DNA of 64,000 nt from Bacteroidota bacterium (GCA_018267275.1 JAFDYV010000007.1:1-64000); one strand, 5' to 3'; shown: positions 8,741 to 18,505, numbered from the stretch's first letter. Translations and numbers: made by a program. Notes: generated from the letters alone by a model not told the origin.

Positions 8741-9262
8741 ATGAATCTGCTTGATTGGAAAATGCAATCGGCCGATGGCCTCAATTATGAGGTCTCGTCA
8801 GCCGATTTTTTTACGTGGGTTCGATTGTCGGATTCGTATGGTAAGTTTGCAACCAGCCAAAGTGATGGTGTCAAGGTGCATTTCAAGCGGAAACGGAAAT
8901 TCTTTCCCGCCACTGCTACCATTGAAACGGACGGTAAGCAAATTGGAAACATCAAGTCTTGGTTAGTTTGGCACCGCATTGAATTATAAGGCAAGCGATA
9001 TTCTATCTCGCCCAAAATATTTAAGGGCACATTAGTCCTAAAGAACGCGGAGGGTGAACCGTTGTTGGAGAGGCGAATGCCAAAGTTAGCTGACCGGGGC
9101 GTGGGCAAGATTGAGAGTTCCATATCGGCAGACGAACATCAAATTGCCAAGTTGGTTCCACTTTTGTTTTACGCTCCAGTGTTGGGACAGTCTTCCGCGA
9201 TGTTGTTTTTAGGAGTTGCCAGCTTGGTAAATGTCGTTAATATCTTTCGCCTGATTTGGTAA
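8741..9262 (+). pseudogene. Conserved-looking ORF split by a TAA codon
   Basis: An open frame of 82 codons ends at TAA (8987-8989). The same frame then stays open for 90 further codons to TAA at 9260-9262. The downstream half begins GKRYSISPKIFKGTLVL and continues into LLERRMPKLADRGVG and a hydrophobic tail (LLFYAPVLGQSSAMLFLGV). Both halves have ordinary coding character and no overlap or frame change, so a single nonsense mutation in a gene of about 173 residues is the simplest reading. The N-terminal half reads as a beta-rich domain (KVHFKRKRKFFPATATIETDG). I do not recognise the family. It follows the arginase-family gene by 1 bp. A real short 82-residue protein is the alternative. Confidence 0.55.
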
Positions 9263-9267
9263 GACCT

Positions 9268-9984
9268 TCATATCCCTACAGATTTTTTTCCTGTTTTTAT
9301 CACTCTAATTGTTTCGCGAACTGCTATCGCGGGTAGCGTTGATTTGTTCTTGTTTAAATACTCTGTCACCATTTTTTTGTGATGCTTTACCAAGCTGCGC
9401 AGAAGCCAGGAAATAGCTTTCGTAATTAGAATTTCCTTTTCATACTTCAGTCGGTCGATGTTGGCAAGCGCCACTTCAGCCAATTTTTTCTCATGATGCC
9501 TTCTTACCGGTGAACATAGGAGTACTAATGAAGCTCTTCGCTTATTGATGTTATTGCTTTTTGAAAGCTTGATCAGTAGTTTTTTCCAATCGCGCCACTG
9601 CCGAGGCAGCTCGTCTGCGGTGTAGCTGCCCGTGCAAAGTGAATCGACAAGCGCCCAACCTTGGATATAGTTAAGCCATTGGTCAAAGATCGCAGGTTTG
9701 AAATTGCGCTGAGCTGGTTTCGATACATCTAAGATCATACCCGCAATCATCTTCTCAGTCCCACTTCTACCCTTTACCAAGCTGGAAATTACGGTTTTGA
9801 ATTCGCGCGGGCTTAAATTTAGATTATCGCGCATCCATCCTTTTGCAATTCTCCGCAGCGTTGGGTTGTCAATTGCGTACTTGGGGTACTTGTTACCGAG
9901 GTAGCGATCTAAGAAAGTGTGTTGGGTGGGTGTGCCGGAGTTGGCATGAATGGCCTCTAAAATTTCTTGATGGTGCCGATTCAT
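9268..9984 (-). CDS. AlkD-family DNA alkylation repair protein
   Basis: A 238-residue protein of the HEAT-repeat DNA glycosylase family (AlkD/AlkC type) that removes alkylated purines. I place the start at MNRHHQ (ATG at 9984). That ATG overlaps the nth stop as ATGA, so the two repair genes are translationally coupled. Longer readings run into nth. Visible features include NPTLRRIAKGWM, then GWALVDSL, which corresponds to the Trp/Asp active-site helix, and KRRASLVLL with the conserved Arg. The length fits the family (about 220-240). The tail is rich in Lys and Arg, as expected for DNA binding. Confidence 0.8.
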   Translation of the reverse strand: MNRHHQEILEAIHANSGTPTQHTFLDRYLGNKYPKYAIDNPTLRRIAKGWMRDNLNLSPREFKTVISSLVKGRSGTEKMIAGMILDVSKPAQRNFKPAIFDQWLNYIQGWALVDSLCTGSYTADELPRQWRDWKKLLIKLSKSNNINKRRASLVLLCSPVRRHHEKKLAEVALANIDRLKYEKEILITKAISWLLRSLVKHHKKMVTEYLNKNKSTLPAIAVRETIRVIKTGKKSVGI

Positions 9985-10607
9985 TTCTTTGCCGAACCGT
10001 AATACTCGCAAACTTTGTTCATCACACAATCGGGGCATTTAGGGTTTGTGGGCCGGCAGGTTTCGCGGCCGAGGAAAGAAATGGCCATACCTGCGTCCCA
10101 ATCTTTAGCATCCAACGCATCCATGATTTGCTTTTCGATTTTCTTTGGGTCAGTGCCCTGGGCAATACCCAGCCGTGGCGCTACGCGTACAACATGTAGG
10201 TCTACAATCACGCCTTCCGCTGGTAGCCCCATCTCACGCAAAATCACGTTCGCAGATTTTCTGCCGATGCCAGGGAGTTCTGTCAATGCTTCTAAGTTGG
10301 TAGGTATTTTCTTGTTGTCTTTGATTTGTGCTGCGATGGCCATTAGCCAATTGGTTTTGTTTCGGAAATTACGCACACTGCTGATTTGCCGTTGAATTGA
10401 TTCGGCATCAGCTTTGGCGAGCGCTTTCATGTCGGGGAAGGTGGTAAAAAATTCTGGCGCCAGCTTGTTGATATGCCGATCGGAGTCTTGTGCGGACAGC
10501 ACAACCATTACCAACAGCTCGTAAGCATTGTTGTATGCGAGCGGATGTTTTTTGTCTTTGTACTTTTTGAGAAGAGGTTGTATTGCTTTTTTCCAATTGG
10601 TGGCCAT
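9981..10607 (-). CDS. nth: Endonuclease III, DNA glycosylase/AP lyase
   Basis: This bifunctional glycosylase removes oxidised pyrimidines in base-excision repair. With the start at MATNWKK it is 208 residues, the E. coli length. It has the helix-hairpin-helix ELPGIGRKSANVIL with catalytic Lys117, the catalytic Asp136 in VDLHVVRV, and a C-terminal 4Fe-4S cluster loop with spacing C-X6-C-X2-C-X5-C (from CRPTNPKC). An upstream in-frame ATG would add 16 residues without family similarity. Its stop overlaps the start of the alkD-like gene, giving a two-gene repair operon. Confidence 0.93.
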   Translation of the reverse strand: MATNWKKAIQPLLKKYKDKKHPLAYNNAYELLVMVVLSAQDSDRHINKLAPEFFTTFPDMKALAKADAESIQRQISSVRNFRNKTNWLMAIAAQIKDNKKIPTNLEALTELPGIGRKSANVILREMGLPAEGVIVDLHVVRVAPRLGIAQGTDPKKIEKQIMDALDAKDWDAGMAISFLGRETCRPTNPKCPDCVMNKVCEYYGSAKK

Positions 10608-10713
10608 GGGTGTTGTGTTTGGTGAAAGAAAGTTAAGGAATAATTCGTTTGTCAATCAAGCCATCAAAACCTTCTGATAAGTTATCCGTACAAAACCCAA
10701 ACCGTCTTTTGCG

Positions 10714-10917
10714 ATGAGAAAAATCGACATCCTCAATTTTATCACTGACTTTCGAAAAGTACCCAACCAGGTAAAAACATTGGCGGAAATAAAAGCTTAC
10801 GTTGGCTCATTCGATGAATTGCAATTGATTTCAATGCTGGAAGAGATGAAACAAATGCGCACCCTGCGTGAGTTAGAGAAAAATGGGGAGCGCGCGTTTC
10901 AGGTAATGGCGAAATGA
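10714..10917 (+). CDS. Small hypothetical protein, 67 residues
   Basis: The product is 67 residues, rich in Glu, Lys and Leu, beginning MRKIDILNFITDF. It is probably an all-helical cytoplasmic protein, with a possible winged-helix-like look (EIKAYVGSFDELQLISMLEEMKQM). I do not recognise the family. It is divergent from nth. The frame continues past its TGA directly into the metallo-beta-lactamase remnant, but the two parts do not look like one protein. Confidence 0.55.
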   Translation: MRKIDILNFITDFRKVPNQVKTLAEIKAYVGSFDELQLISMLEEMKQMRTLRELEKNGERAFQVMAK

Positions 10918-11187
10918 AGTAGCTTGGTAAGTGTGTCGTCAATTGTGATTGAGGGAAAGTTGGATTCAGTCGCTGGCTATCCCTCCATTTCCAAAGATTA
11001 TGCCTACACGTTTGATGCCATGAAATCGCTGACATTCGACATTTGGCTCGCTTCGCATGCCAGTCAATTTAAACTTCATTCAAAAAGAAAACCTAGCGAT
11101 GAATACAACCCAGCAGCATTTGTTGATCGTGCGGGCTATGACGCGCTACTCTCAGACTTGCAACTAGAGTACAACCAAAGAAAATAG
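10918..11187 (+). pseudogene. Remnant of a subclass B3 metallo-beta-lactamase (C-terminal end)
   Basis: About 88 codons resemble the last third of B3 metallo-beta-lactamases: YPSISKDYAYTFDAMKSL aligns with the region after the third metal-ligand group, FDIWLASHASQF with the segment holding the last zinc-ligand histidine, and NPAAFVDRAGYDALL with the C-terminal helix. The first two thirds, including HxHxDH and the middle histidine, are absent: upstream lies the stop of a small unrelated gene. The only possible start is a TTG at 10924. It is therefore a truncated, non-functional relic. The family match is from memory of the C-terminal pattern and was not searched. Confidence 0.65.
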
Positions 11188-11276
11188 CTTTCGAAAGTCT
11201 TAACTAAACACTGCAAAAAACAACTGAGGCGACCGTTTGCACAGCCGCCCCAGTTTACCCCAAAACAAACCCAAAA

Positions 11277-12719
11277 TCAGTTCCAACCACCGCCCAATGC
11301 TTGGTAAACATTTACCATGGCAGTCATTTGCTGTTTTTTGGTTTCAATTAATTCAAATTTCGATTCCAGTGCATCACGTTGTGTCAATAACACCTCCATG
11401 TAGTCGGCTCGCGCAAAACGAAACAGTCGAGTAGAAATATCAATCGATTCGGTGAGCGCTTCTACTTGTCGTTTTCTTAGCTCATAACTGTTTTGCATGT
11501 TGTTAATATTGGCGAGTTGGTTGGCCACTTCAATGTAAGCGCGCAACACCGTTTGTTCGTAGCTGTACACTGCCTGCACTTGGCGTGCGTTGGCGCTGAA
11601 GAATACTGCTTTGATGGCATTTCGGTTGATGAGCGGCTGCGCCAGTCCACCTCCAATTGAGTACAGCACAGATTCGGGCTGTCCGATCAAACTGAAGTTG
11701 TATGCTTGCACGCCCAGTGCTGCTGAAATGTTGAGCTGTGGGTAAAAATTGGCCTTCGCTACCGTCACATCTAATTTTGCTGCTGCCAAGTTCCACTCTG
11801 CACCACGCACATCCGGCCGGTTTTGCAAGAGCTGCGATGGAATACCTTCCTTCATTAGCTTAGGCACTAAATCGCTAAAGCCCGTTGAGTTGCGCGCGAT
11901 GGGCTGCGGGTAGCGCCCGACTAAGAAGTTTATTCGGTTTTCTGTCTGTGTAATTTCTTGTTGCAAATGGAAAATTCGGCTTTGGTTTTTCAACACTTCT
12001 GCCTCAAACCTGCGCACTGCCAGCTCGGTGGTCCGTGCCGCTTGCTTTTCTTGCTTCACGATTTCGAGTGCATCAGTTTGGATTTGGATATTTTGTTTCA
12101 AAATCTCCAACTGATTATCGAGCGCGACCAATTCGTAGTAGGAGTTCGCTATCTCTGCAATCAACCTTGTCACTGTAAAGTTTCTTCCTTCGGTGGTGGC
12201 GAAGTAACGCATTAAAGCAACTTTACGTGCGTTGCGCAATCTTTTCCAGATGTCAACCTGCCACGAAAGGTTTGCCGCTAACACATAGTTTGGCAACGGC
12301 TCGGGGAAGTCCTTTCCAGGTTCGATCTGAGAATTCTTTTCGACCGAGCCATCGCGTGTGTAACGGGCGACTCGTTCTACACCTCCACCTGCCATCAAAT
12401 CAACAAAGGGTAAGTACTCGCCTTTGCGCGCCCTCACTTCATTTTGCGCAATGTTGATTTCTTGCATGATGATGTTCAATTCCTGATTGTTTTGCAGCGC
12501 TGTTTCAATCAGCGCAGTCAGGTTGGGGTCGGTAAAGAAATCGCGCCACTTAATTTTTGCAGTATTGGTGGTGTCACTTGAACCATGAAAACTGCCAGGT
12601 ACTTCTCTTTTTTCTGTTCTTGGAATCATGGAAGGTGGCACGGTGCATGCCGTGTACACCACCGACATCAAAGTGATTACCCAAAAGCTGATCTTTATTT
12701 TAATGCGATTCATCTTCAC
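11277..12719 (-). CDS. TolC/NodT-family outer-membrane efflux channel
   Basis: A 480-residue outer-membrane factor, the exit duct of the tripartite RND pump encoded upstream. It has a signal peptide ending near VYTAC (Cys25), which would make it a lipoprotein as in the OprM/NodT branch, although the lipobox is not ideal. Two repeats of long amphipathic helices follow, each with the usual OEP landmarks (LTALIETALQNNQELN, then LLQNRPDVRGAEWNLAAA at about residue 310). Its start overlaps the end of the RND gene by 20 bp, so it is the third cistron. The gene order adaptor-pump-channel is the usual one. Confidence 0.9.
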   Translation of the reverse strand: MKMNRIKIKISFWVITLMSVVYTACTVPPSMIPRTEKREVPGSFHGSSDTTNTAKIKWRDFFTDPNLTALIETALQNNQELNIIMQEINIAQNEVRARKGEYLPFVDLMAGGGVERVARYTRDGSVEKNSQIEPGKDFPEPLPNYVLAANLSWQVDIWKRLRNARKVALMRYFATTEGRNFTVTRLIAEIANSYYELVALDNQLEILKQNIQIQTDALEIVKQEKQAARTTELAVRRFEAEVLKNQSRIFHLQQEITQTENRINFLVGRYPQPIARNSTGFSDLVPKLMKEGIPSQLLQNRPDVRGAEWNLAAAKLDVTVAKANFYPQLNISAALGVQAYNFSLIGQPESVLYSIGGGLAQPLINRNAIKAVFFSANARQVQAVYSYEQTVLRAYIEVANQLANINNMQNSYELRKRQVEALTESIDISTRLFRFARADYMEVLLTQRDALESKFELIETKKQQMTAMVNVYQALGGGWN

Positions 12720-15700
12720 TTTCTTTTATTTGAGGAAAACTATCCATTTTGTGTACGATACTTTCTGATAACGAGTCGTCATCTTCATCTCTAATAAGCT
12801 TACGCCCTTGCGCCATGGTGCCAAATATGTAATACAAGCCCGGCACGATGATTACCCCGAAAATTGTACCGAACAACATGCCACCCAGTGCAGAAGCACC
12901 AATGGTTTTATTGCCGATGGCGCCAGCCCCATGCGATATCACCAAAGGAATCAATCCGGCAATAAATGCGAATGAGGTCATTAAGATTGGACGGAAGCGA
13001 ACCCGCGCGCCTTCAATAGCGGCCTCTAGAATAGATGCTCCTTGTCTGTTTTTCTGCACTGCAAATTCCACAATTAACACTGCGTTCTTACCTAACAAAC
13101 CAATCAACATAATCAAACCTACTTGCGCGTAGATGTCGTTGGCGAGGCCCATGGTTTTTACCAACATAAACGAGCCGAATACACCGGCCGGCAACGAAAG
13201 CACTACTGCCAACGGAATGATGAAGCTTTCATATTGTGCAGCCAACACTAAGTACACAAATGTGAGTACAATCAAGAAAATGTAGATGGCTTCGTTTCCG
13301 CGTCTTACCTCGTCATACGAAAGTGCAGCCCAATCGATATCATACCCACGTGGTAAACTTTTGGCTACTTCTTTTACGGCTGCAATGGCTTCGCCAGAGC
13401 TGTAACCTTTTGCGGGGCCACCACGGATGGCAGCGGTGTTGTACATATTGTAGCGGTTGATTTCGTTGGCACCTTGCTTCTTTTTGATTTTCATGAAAGC
13501 CGAGAAAGGCACCATCTCACCACGGTCGTTCTTGACCCACAAATTCATGATATCACTTGGCAACTGCCTGAACTCTGGCGCTGCCTGCACAAACACTTTA
13601 AAGAAGCGTTGGTATTTGATGAAGCCAAGTTCATATGTGCTACCCACAAAAATGGACAATGTATTCATGGCATTGCCAATTGATACGCCTTTTTGCATCG
13701 CCAATTGGTTATCGATTTCGATTTCGTATTGGGGATAATTAGCACTGAAGAAAGTGAACAAACCCGTGAGCTCTTTACGTTTTTCTAGTTTCTCCATGAA
13801 CTCGTTTTTCACACGCTCTAAGTCATCATAGGTGCCGTCAGGGTTTTTGTCGAGAAGTTGCAAAGCGAAACCACCGGCCGCACCGAAGCCGGGCACTGCA
13901 GGCGGATCGAAAAATTCGATGGTGGCGCCCGGAAGTTCTTTTGCTTTTTCTTCTAGCTCATAAATGATTTCTTGCACGGTGTGCTCGCGTTCTGACCATG
14001 GCTTGAGGTTGATCAAACAAGTGCCTGCATTTGAACCGCGGCCTTCGGTGAGCACTTCATATCCTGCAATAGAAGATACTGATTGAATGCCCTCGACTTT
14101 CAAAATAATTTCTTGGAGTTGGCGGGAAATATCATTGGTGCGTTCAAGCGTAGAGCCCGGAGGTGTTTGCACGATCGCGTACAGCATCCCTTGGTCTTCG
14201 CTTGGTATAAAGCCAGAAGGTAGTTTCGCTGAAATAGCAACGATTCCTAACGTAAATACAATCCACAGCCCTGCCGTTACCAGTTTGCGCTTGGCAATGA
14301 TCTGCAACAGCCAAACATATTTTTTAGTGATTTTCTCAAAAATAATGTTGAAGCTGTCAATGAAGTTTGTGAGGAAATTCTTTTTCTGATGCCCATGCTT
14401 GTGTTTGAGAATCATGGCACATAATACCGGTGTGAGGGTAAGTGCCACAACCCCCGAAAGGATGATGGAGCTTGCCATGGTGATGGAAAACTGTCGGTAG
14501 AAAACACCTACGGGCCCAGACATGAAAGCAATGGGTACAAACACAGCAGTCATCAACAAAGTGATGGCGATTACAGCACCGCTGATTTCGCCCAACACTT
14601 TCTGCACAGCTTTATATGGCGATATGTTTTCTTCTTCCATTTTGGCATGCACGGCTTCAACCACCACAATTGCATCGTCTACCACAATACCGATGGCCAA
14701 CACAATGGCGAAGAGCGTAATCATGTTGATGGTAAGTCCAAACGCTTGCATGAAGATGAAAGCACCAATCAATGAGATGGGTACGGCCAACGTAGGAATC
14801 AACGTAGACCGCCAATCGCCCAAGAAGATAAATACCACCAGCGCCACTAGTATGAACGCATCGCGCAAAGTGTGGATTACGTTTTCGGTGGAGGCATCCA
14901 AAAATTTTGAAACGTCATAACTAATTTCGTAAGTCATGCCGGGAGGGAAGTCTTTTTTCAACTCCTCCAGTTTTGCTTTAACATTGGCGATTACCGAGCT
15001 GGCATTACTGCCGTAGGTTTGTTTCAATACGATAGCGGCTGATGGATAGCCGTTGATGTTCGAGTAGATATCATAGTATTCGCTGCCCAAAACTACTTTT
15101 GCGATGTCTTTCAAGCGAAGTAACTCACCGTTTGGGTTGGCTTTGATGATGATGTCTTCATATTGCTTAGGTTCGTTAAAACGGTCAGAGTAAGCCAATA
15201 CATATTCTAGAGCTTCTGCGCGGCTTGCATCGCCACGGCCAATACGCCCGGGTTTACCAATGACGCTCTGGTCGTTCATCGCCTCCAGCACATCGTCAGG
15301 AGAAATTTTGTAGGCACGCATGCGCTCGGGGTTTAGCCACACCCGCATCGCGTACTGGCGACTGCCTAGAATCCTTGCTTGACCAATACCATTGATGCGT
15401 TGCAATTCCGGAATCATGGTAACACCAGCATAGTTGAATAAGAATTTCATGTTCGCATTCTTATCCGTGCTGTACAAGTTGAGGTACATCAACATGCTTG
15501 GAATTACAGGCGTGATGATGACACCTTCGCGTTGTACCAACGGTGGAAGGCGGTTTCGCACTTGCTCTACGCGGTTGGATACTTGTACCAGCGCTTGGTT
15601 AATATCGGTGCCCGGTTCGAAAATAACTTGCACGTTGGCCTCACCAGCACTGGTAGCATCTGATGCCATGTAGCGCATGCCCCAAGCACCGTTGATAGCT

Positions 15701-15900
15701 TGTTCGATAGGAATGATTACTGACTCGGTGAGTGTCTTGGCACTTGCACCCGGGTACGATGCAGACACCATTACTACGGGTGGGGCCACTGCCGGAAACT
15801 GCGATGTCGGCAATAGCTTAATGGACAATACGCCCAAGAAAATAGTCACCAAAGAAAGGACAATGGCGAGTACCGGCCTTTTTATAAATGCGTTAAACAT
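12700..15900 (-). CDS. RND multidrug efflux transporter, HAE1 (AcrB) family
   Basis: A 1066-residue inner-membrane pump that exports hydrophobic or amphiphilic compounds using the proton gradient. It has twelve predicted membrane helices in two halves and large periplasmic loops after TM1 and TM7. The proton-relay aspartates are present in IGIVVDDAIVVVEAV, and the TM10 lysine in GKNAVLIVEFA. The porter domain motif SYPGASA is near residue 50, and the N-terminus is MFNAFIKRPVLAIVLS. The length fits AcrB (about 1050). It starts 20 bp after the adaptor gene. No dedicated regulator is next to the operon, and substrates cannot be deduced. Confidence 0.95.
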   Translation of the reverse strand: MFNAFIKRPVLAIVLSLVTIFLGVLSIKLLPTSQFPAVAPPVVMVSASYPGASAKTLTESVIIPIEQAINGAWGMRYMASDATSAGEANVQVIFEPGTDINQALVQVSNRVEQVRNRLPPLVQREGVIITPVIPSMLMYLNLYSTDKNANMKFLFNYAGVTMIPELQRINGIGQARILGSRQYAMRVWLNPERMRAYKISPDDVLEAMNDQSVIGKPGRIGRGDASRAEALEYVLAYSDRFNEPKQYEDIIIKANPNGELLRLKDIAKVVLGSEYYDIYSNINGYPSAAIVLKQTYGSNASSVIANVKAKLEELKKDFPPGMTYEISYDVSKFLDASTENVIHTLRDAFILVALVVFIFLGDWRSTLIPTLAVPISLIGAFIFMQAFGLTINMITLFAIVLAIGIVVDDAIVVVEAVHAKMEEENISPYKAVQKVLGEISGAVIAITLLMTAVFVPIAFMSGPVGVFYRQFSITMASSIILSGVVALTLTPVLCAMILKHKHGHQKKNFLTNFIDSFNIIFEKITKKYVWLLQIIAKRKLVTAGLWIVFTLGIVAISAKLPSGFIPSEDQGMLYAIVQTPPGSTLERTNDISRQLQEIILKVEGIQSVSSIAGYEVLTEGRGSNAGTCLINLKPWSEREHTVQEIIYELEEKAKELPGATIEFFDPPAVPGFGAAGGFALQLLDKNPDGTYDDLERVKNEFMEKLEKRKELTGLFTFFSANYPQYEIEIDNQLAMQKGVSIGNAMNTLSIFVGSTYELGFIKYQRFFKVFVQAAPEFRQLPSDIMNLWVKNDRGEMVPFSAFMKIKKKQGANEINRYNMYNTAAIRGGPAKGYSSGEAIAAVKEVAKSLPRGYDIDWAALSYDEVRRGNEAIYIFLIVLTFVYLVLAAQYESFIIPLAVVLSLPAGVFGSFMLVKTMGLANDIYAQVGLIMLIGLLGKNAVLIVEFAVQKNRQGASILEAAIEGARVRFRPILMTSFAFIAGLIPLVISHGAGAIGNKTIGASALGGMLFGTIFGVIIVPGLYYIFGTMAQGRKLIRDEDDDSLSESIVHKMDSFPQIKESEDESH

Positions 15901-15920
15901 CTTGCTTCAGTTAAAATAGA

Positions 15921-17003
15921 TTACTCAACATATACTTTCAGGTTCTTCAATACCTTTTTGGGGTCTTCGTATTTGTATTCGGCAATTTTTTCATTGTCGC
16001 GTACTTTGCGAATTCCCTCCAGCATGATGCGGTCGTTCTCCGTAACACCATCCGTAATCACAAATAAATCGGGCAATTCTGAAGCGATGGTGATTTCTTT
16101 TTGGTGGATAACGTTGTCTTTGTCTATAACAAAAACATATTTCTTCTCAAGCACTTCAAAAGTCGACTTTTGAGGAATGATGAGTGCATTCTTCATCACG
16201 GAGGTAGCGATCACGTTACCAGTTTCGCCATGGCGTAATAATCCTTTCGGGTTGGGAAATGTAGCACGGAAGGCGATGTTACCGGTTTCGTTGTTGAAGT
16301 CGGCCTCAATGGTTTTTACAATGCCTGGGTATTCGAAGATTTCGTTGTTGGCCATTTGAAGTTTCACGCGCATCACGCTGTCTTTCTTCAAATTGGTTTT
16401 GTAATTCAGGTATTCGGCTTCGGGCACGTTGAAATACACCCACATTTCGCTATTGTCAGAGAGTGTCGTCAGCAAGTCGCCTTCATCCAATAAGCTTCCC
16501 AACCGTACTTGAAATCGGTCCATAATTCCATTGAAGGGTGCTTTGATTTCGGTGAACCCCAGATGTACTTGTGCCAAGGCTAGTTCTGCTTTTGCTTTGT
16601 TGAGTTTGGCTTTTGCGAGCAACAGCTCATTTTTTGAGACCACGTTGCTATCGGCAAGTTGTTTGGTGTTGAGGTACTCAATCTCTGCATAGTTTGCCTC
16701 AGCTTCAGCTTTTTGCAGTTCTGCCCGGTAGAGCAGGGGCATAATCTGAAACATTGTTTGACCTTTGCGTACGGTTTTGCCTTCATCTACATAGATGTTT
16801 TGCAAATAGCCTCTTTCCAACGCGCGCAACTCAATGTGTTGTATAGCGCGTATCTGGCACACATATGCCCGCGAAACGGTGGTGTCTTTTTTTAAGGGAC
16901 TTGTTGCCAAAAATTTAAACTCTTCTTCTTTTTCTTCTTTGTGTGACGAGCAACTGGCAATGCAAACAAATATGCCCAATGCTACTGGTGTGAAAAATCT
17001 CAT
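15921..17003 (-). CDS. RND efflux periplasmic adaptor (membrane fusion) lipoprotein
   Basis: A 360-residue adaptor linking pump and outer-membrane channel. The signal peptide ends in lipobox IASC (about Cys18), so it should be anchored by lipid. The order is typical: first beta-barrel strand, half-lipoyl motif (ERGYLQNIYVDEGKTVRKGQ), alpha hairpin (about residues 90-145), second half-lipoyl motif (TEIKAPFNGIMDRF, about residue 155), then beta-barrel and membrane-proximal domains. It is the first gene of the adaptor-pump-channel operon. Confidence 0.93.
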   Translation of the reverse strand: MRFFTPVALGIFVCIASCSSHKEEKEEEFKFLATSPLKKDTTVSRAYVCQIRAIQHIELRALERGYLQNIYVDEGKTVRKGQTMFQIMPLLYRAELQKAEAEANYAEIEYLNTKQLADSNVVSKNELLLAKAKLNKAKAELALAQVHLGFTEIKAPFNGIMDRFQVRLGSLLDEGDLLTTLSDNSEMWVYFNVPEAEYLNYKTNLKKDSVMRVKLQMANNEIFEYPGIVKTIEADFNNETGNIAFRATFPNPKGLLRHGETGNVIATSVMKNALIIPQKSTFEVLEKKYVFVIDKDNVIHQKEITIASELPDLFVITDGVTENDRIMLEGIRKVRDNEKIAEYKYEDPKKVLKNLKVYVE

Positions 17004-17106
17004 GATTGTTCAATGATTTAAGTACTACGATTTGTTTTTGGGGTTGGGTTAACACAGATTATTTCAGAGCCTATGTTAAACCGGGGGTTGGGTTGTGGTG
17101 TTTGCG

Positions 17107-17499
17107 TCAAATTCGCAGCACCCTCGAAAAAGGAAATGAAGCAAATCTTGCAGAAAAAATAGATGTGATATGGCTGACGTTACCCAAAGATGGTTGAGCG
17201 CCTTTCAGTATGCAGTGTTCGCTCAAGATCCACCACCATGTATGTTGTTTTTTTTTTGTGGTAACCGATTCCTCTTCGGATTCTGTAACCTCAAAAATTT
17301 CTTCGGGTTTGGTGAGCGAAAAGTTGACTGCGGATGCAGGAGAGATGATATAGAACCTTTGACTTTTTTCCTTTGGTTGTAAAATTTGCGAGCGGCTACC
17401 CACAAGTAATAGGAATAAACCTGCTGCCCAACCCACCAAGTGCAATGTTGAGTAAACAAGTGCTAAGGCTTTGATTCGTTTTACCTTTGTTAGGGTCAT
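17107..17499 (-). CDS. Doubtful hypothetical membrane protein
   Basis: A 130-codon frame lies in a 665-bp stretch otherwise without genes. The N-terminal part has a basic start and one strong hydrophobic segment (ALALVYSTLHLVGWAAG and on), followed by an acidic stretch (EEIFEVTESEEESV) that looks coding. The last 45 residues look random, with little resemblance to the composition before them, so the gene may be frameshifted or may end earlier. It lies 103 bp upstream of the efflux operon on the same strand. I recognise no family, and nothing else is visible in the remaining intergenic sequence. Confidence 0.3.
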   Translation of the reverse strand: MTLTKVKRIKALALVYSTLHLVGWAAGLFLLLVGSRSQILQPKEKSQRFYIISPASAVNFSLTKPEEIFEVTESEEESVTTKKKQHTWWWILSEHCILKGAQPSLGNVSHITSIFSARFASFPFSRVLRI

Positions 17500-17668
17500 T
17501 TGCGAGGAAGTATCGAAGCAAACGTAAAGGAAACGCCTAAAGTTGATTTAAAATCGGGTTAAAGACGAGATTAAAAACACAGTTCTATCGTTTGAAAAAG
17601 CCTGATTCGCTCGTTTTCAATTCTAGTCTGCTTAAATAATTTCTTAACTTTAAAAAAAGATTCGGTTT

Positions 17669-18502
17669 ATGAAGCATTTACTTTTATCGCTTGCCATGTT
17701 GATGTTGTCTGTCTGTGCGGTCGCGCAGGCCGATGTGGAGGGATCATCTGATCATCCGCTTTTTCCTACACGGATACCAGGTTACTATATCAGTAGATAT
17801 GAGTCGACACCGTTTGGCGTTGCCACTATGAAAAACAAAAATGGTGAAGAATTGGAAGTAGGTGGGAAGAAGACAATTATTGAATACGCGCGAAAAGAAA
17901 ATGAAAAAGGAGCAAGTGGGGCGTTTGTAGCGCTAAACTACCAAGCAGCTTTAAAGAAGCTGAAACCAATTTCAGAACATATGGAGGGGAACTGGTATTG
18001 GGGTCAAGTGAAAAATTCAGCCAGCGAGACTTGGGTGCATATAGCAGGATGGTATGGATTGGGTTCAGTTGAAGAGACGGATGCTTTTATGGTAACTATT
18101 GTAGAAAAGTCGTTGATGGAGCAAGTGATTTCGGCCGCTGACATCTCGTCTAGCATCAAAGCAACTGGTCACATTGCCTTGTACATTTTGTTCGATACCG
18201 GCTTGGCTACTATCAAAACAGAGTCGAAGCCAGTGCTTGAGCAAATTGCTGCGATGTTGAAAAAAGACCCCGCACTAAAAGTCTATATTGTCGGCCACAC
18301 CGACAACCAAGGAAATTTGGAAAGTAATATGAAACTTTCGCTCGATCGCGCCAATGCAGTTGTAAATGAATTAGTGACTAAGTATGCAGTTGCGGCCAAT
18401 CAAATGATGCCAAAAGGGGTAGCCTCCCTTAGCCCAGTTTCAACCAACGACACCGAGGAGGGCAGAAAAATGAATAGAAGAGTGGAGTTGGTGAAGATGT
18501 AG
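17669..18502 (+). CDS. OmpA-family protein with DUF4892-like N-terminal domain
   Basis: A 277-residue exported protein. The signal peptide (MKHLLLSLAMLMLSVCAVAQA) is followed by a domain of about 140 residues (HPLFPTRIPGYYISRYE, VALNYQAALKKL) that looks like the DUF4892 domain. A C-terminal OmpA domain follows at about residues 160-277 (LYILFDTGLATI, IVGHTDNQGN, LSLDRANAV, GRKMNRRVEL). It is likely periplasmic and peptidoglycan-associated. The gene stands alone, converging on a decayed gene 3 bp beyond its stop. Confidence 0.85.
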   Translation: MKHLLLSLAMLMLSVCAVAQADVEGSSDHPLFPTRIPGYYISRYESTPFGVATMKNKNGEELEVGGKKTIIEYARKENEKGASGAFVALNYQAALKKLKPISEHMEGNWYWGQVKNSASETWVHIAGWYGLGSVEETDAFMVTIVEKSLMEQVISAADISSSIKATGHIALYILFDTGLATIKTESKPVLEQIAAMLKKDPALKVYIVGHTDNQGNLESNMKLSLDRANAVVNELVTKYAVAANQMMPKGVASLSPVSTNDTEEGRKMNRRVELVKM

Positions 18503-18505
18503 CCC

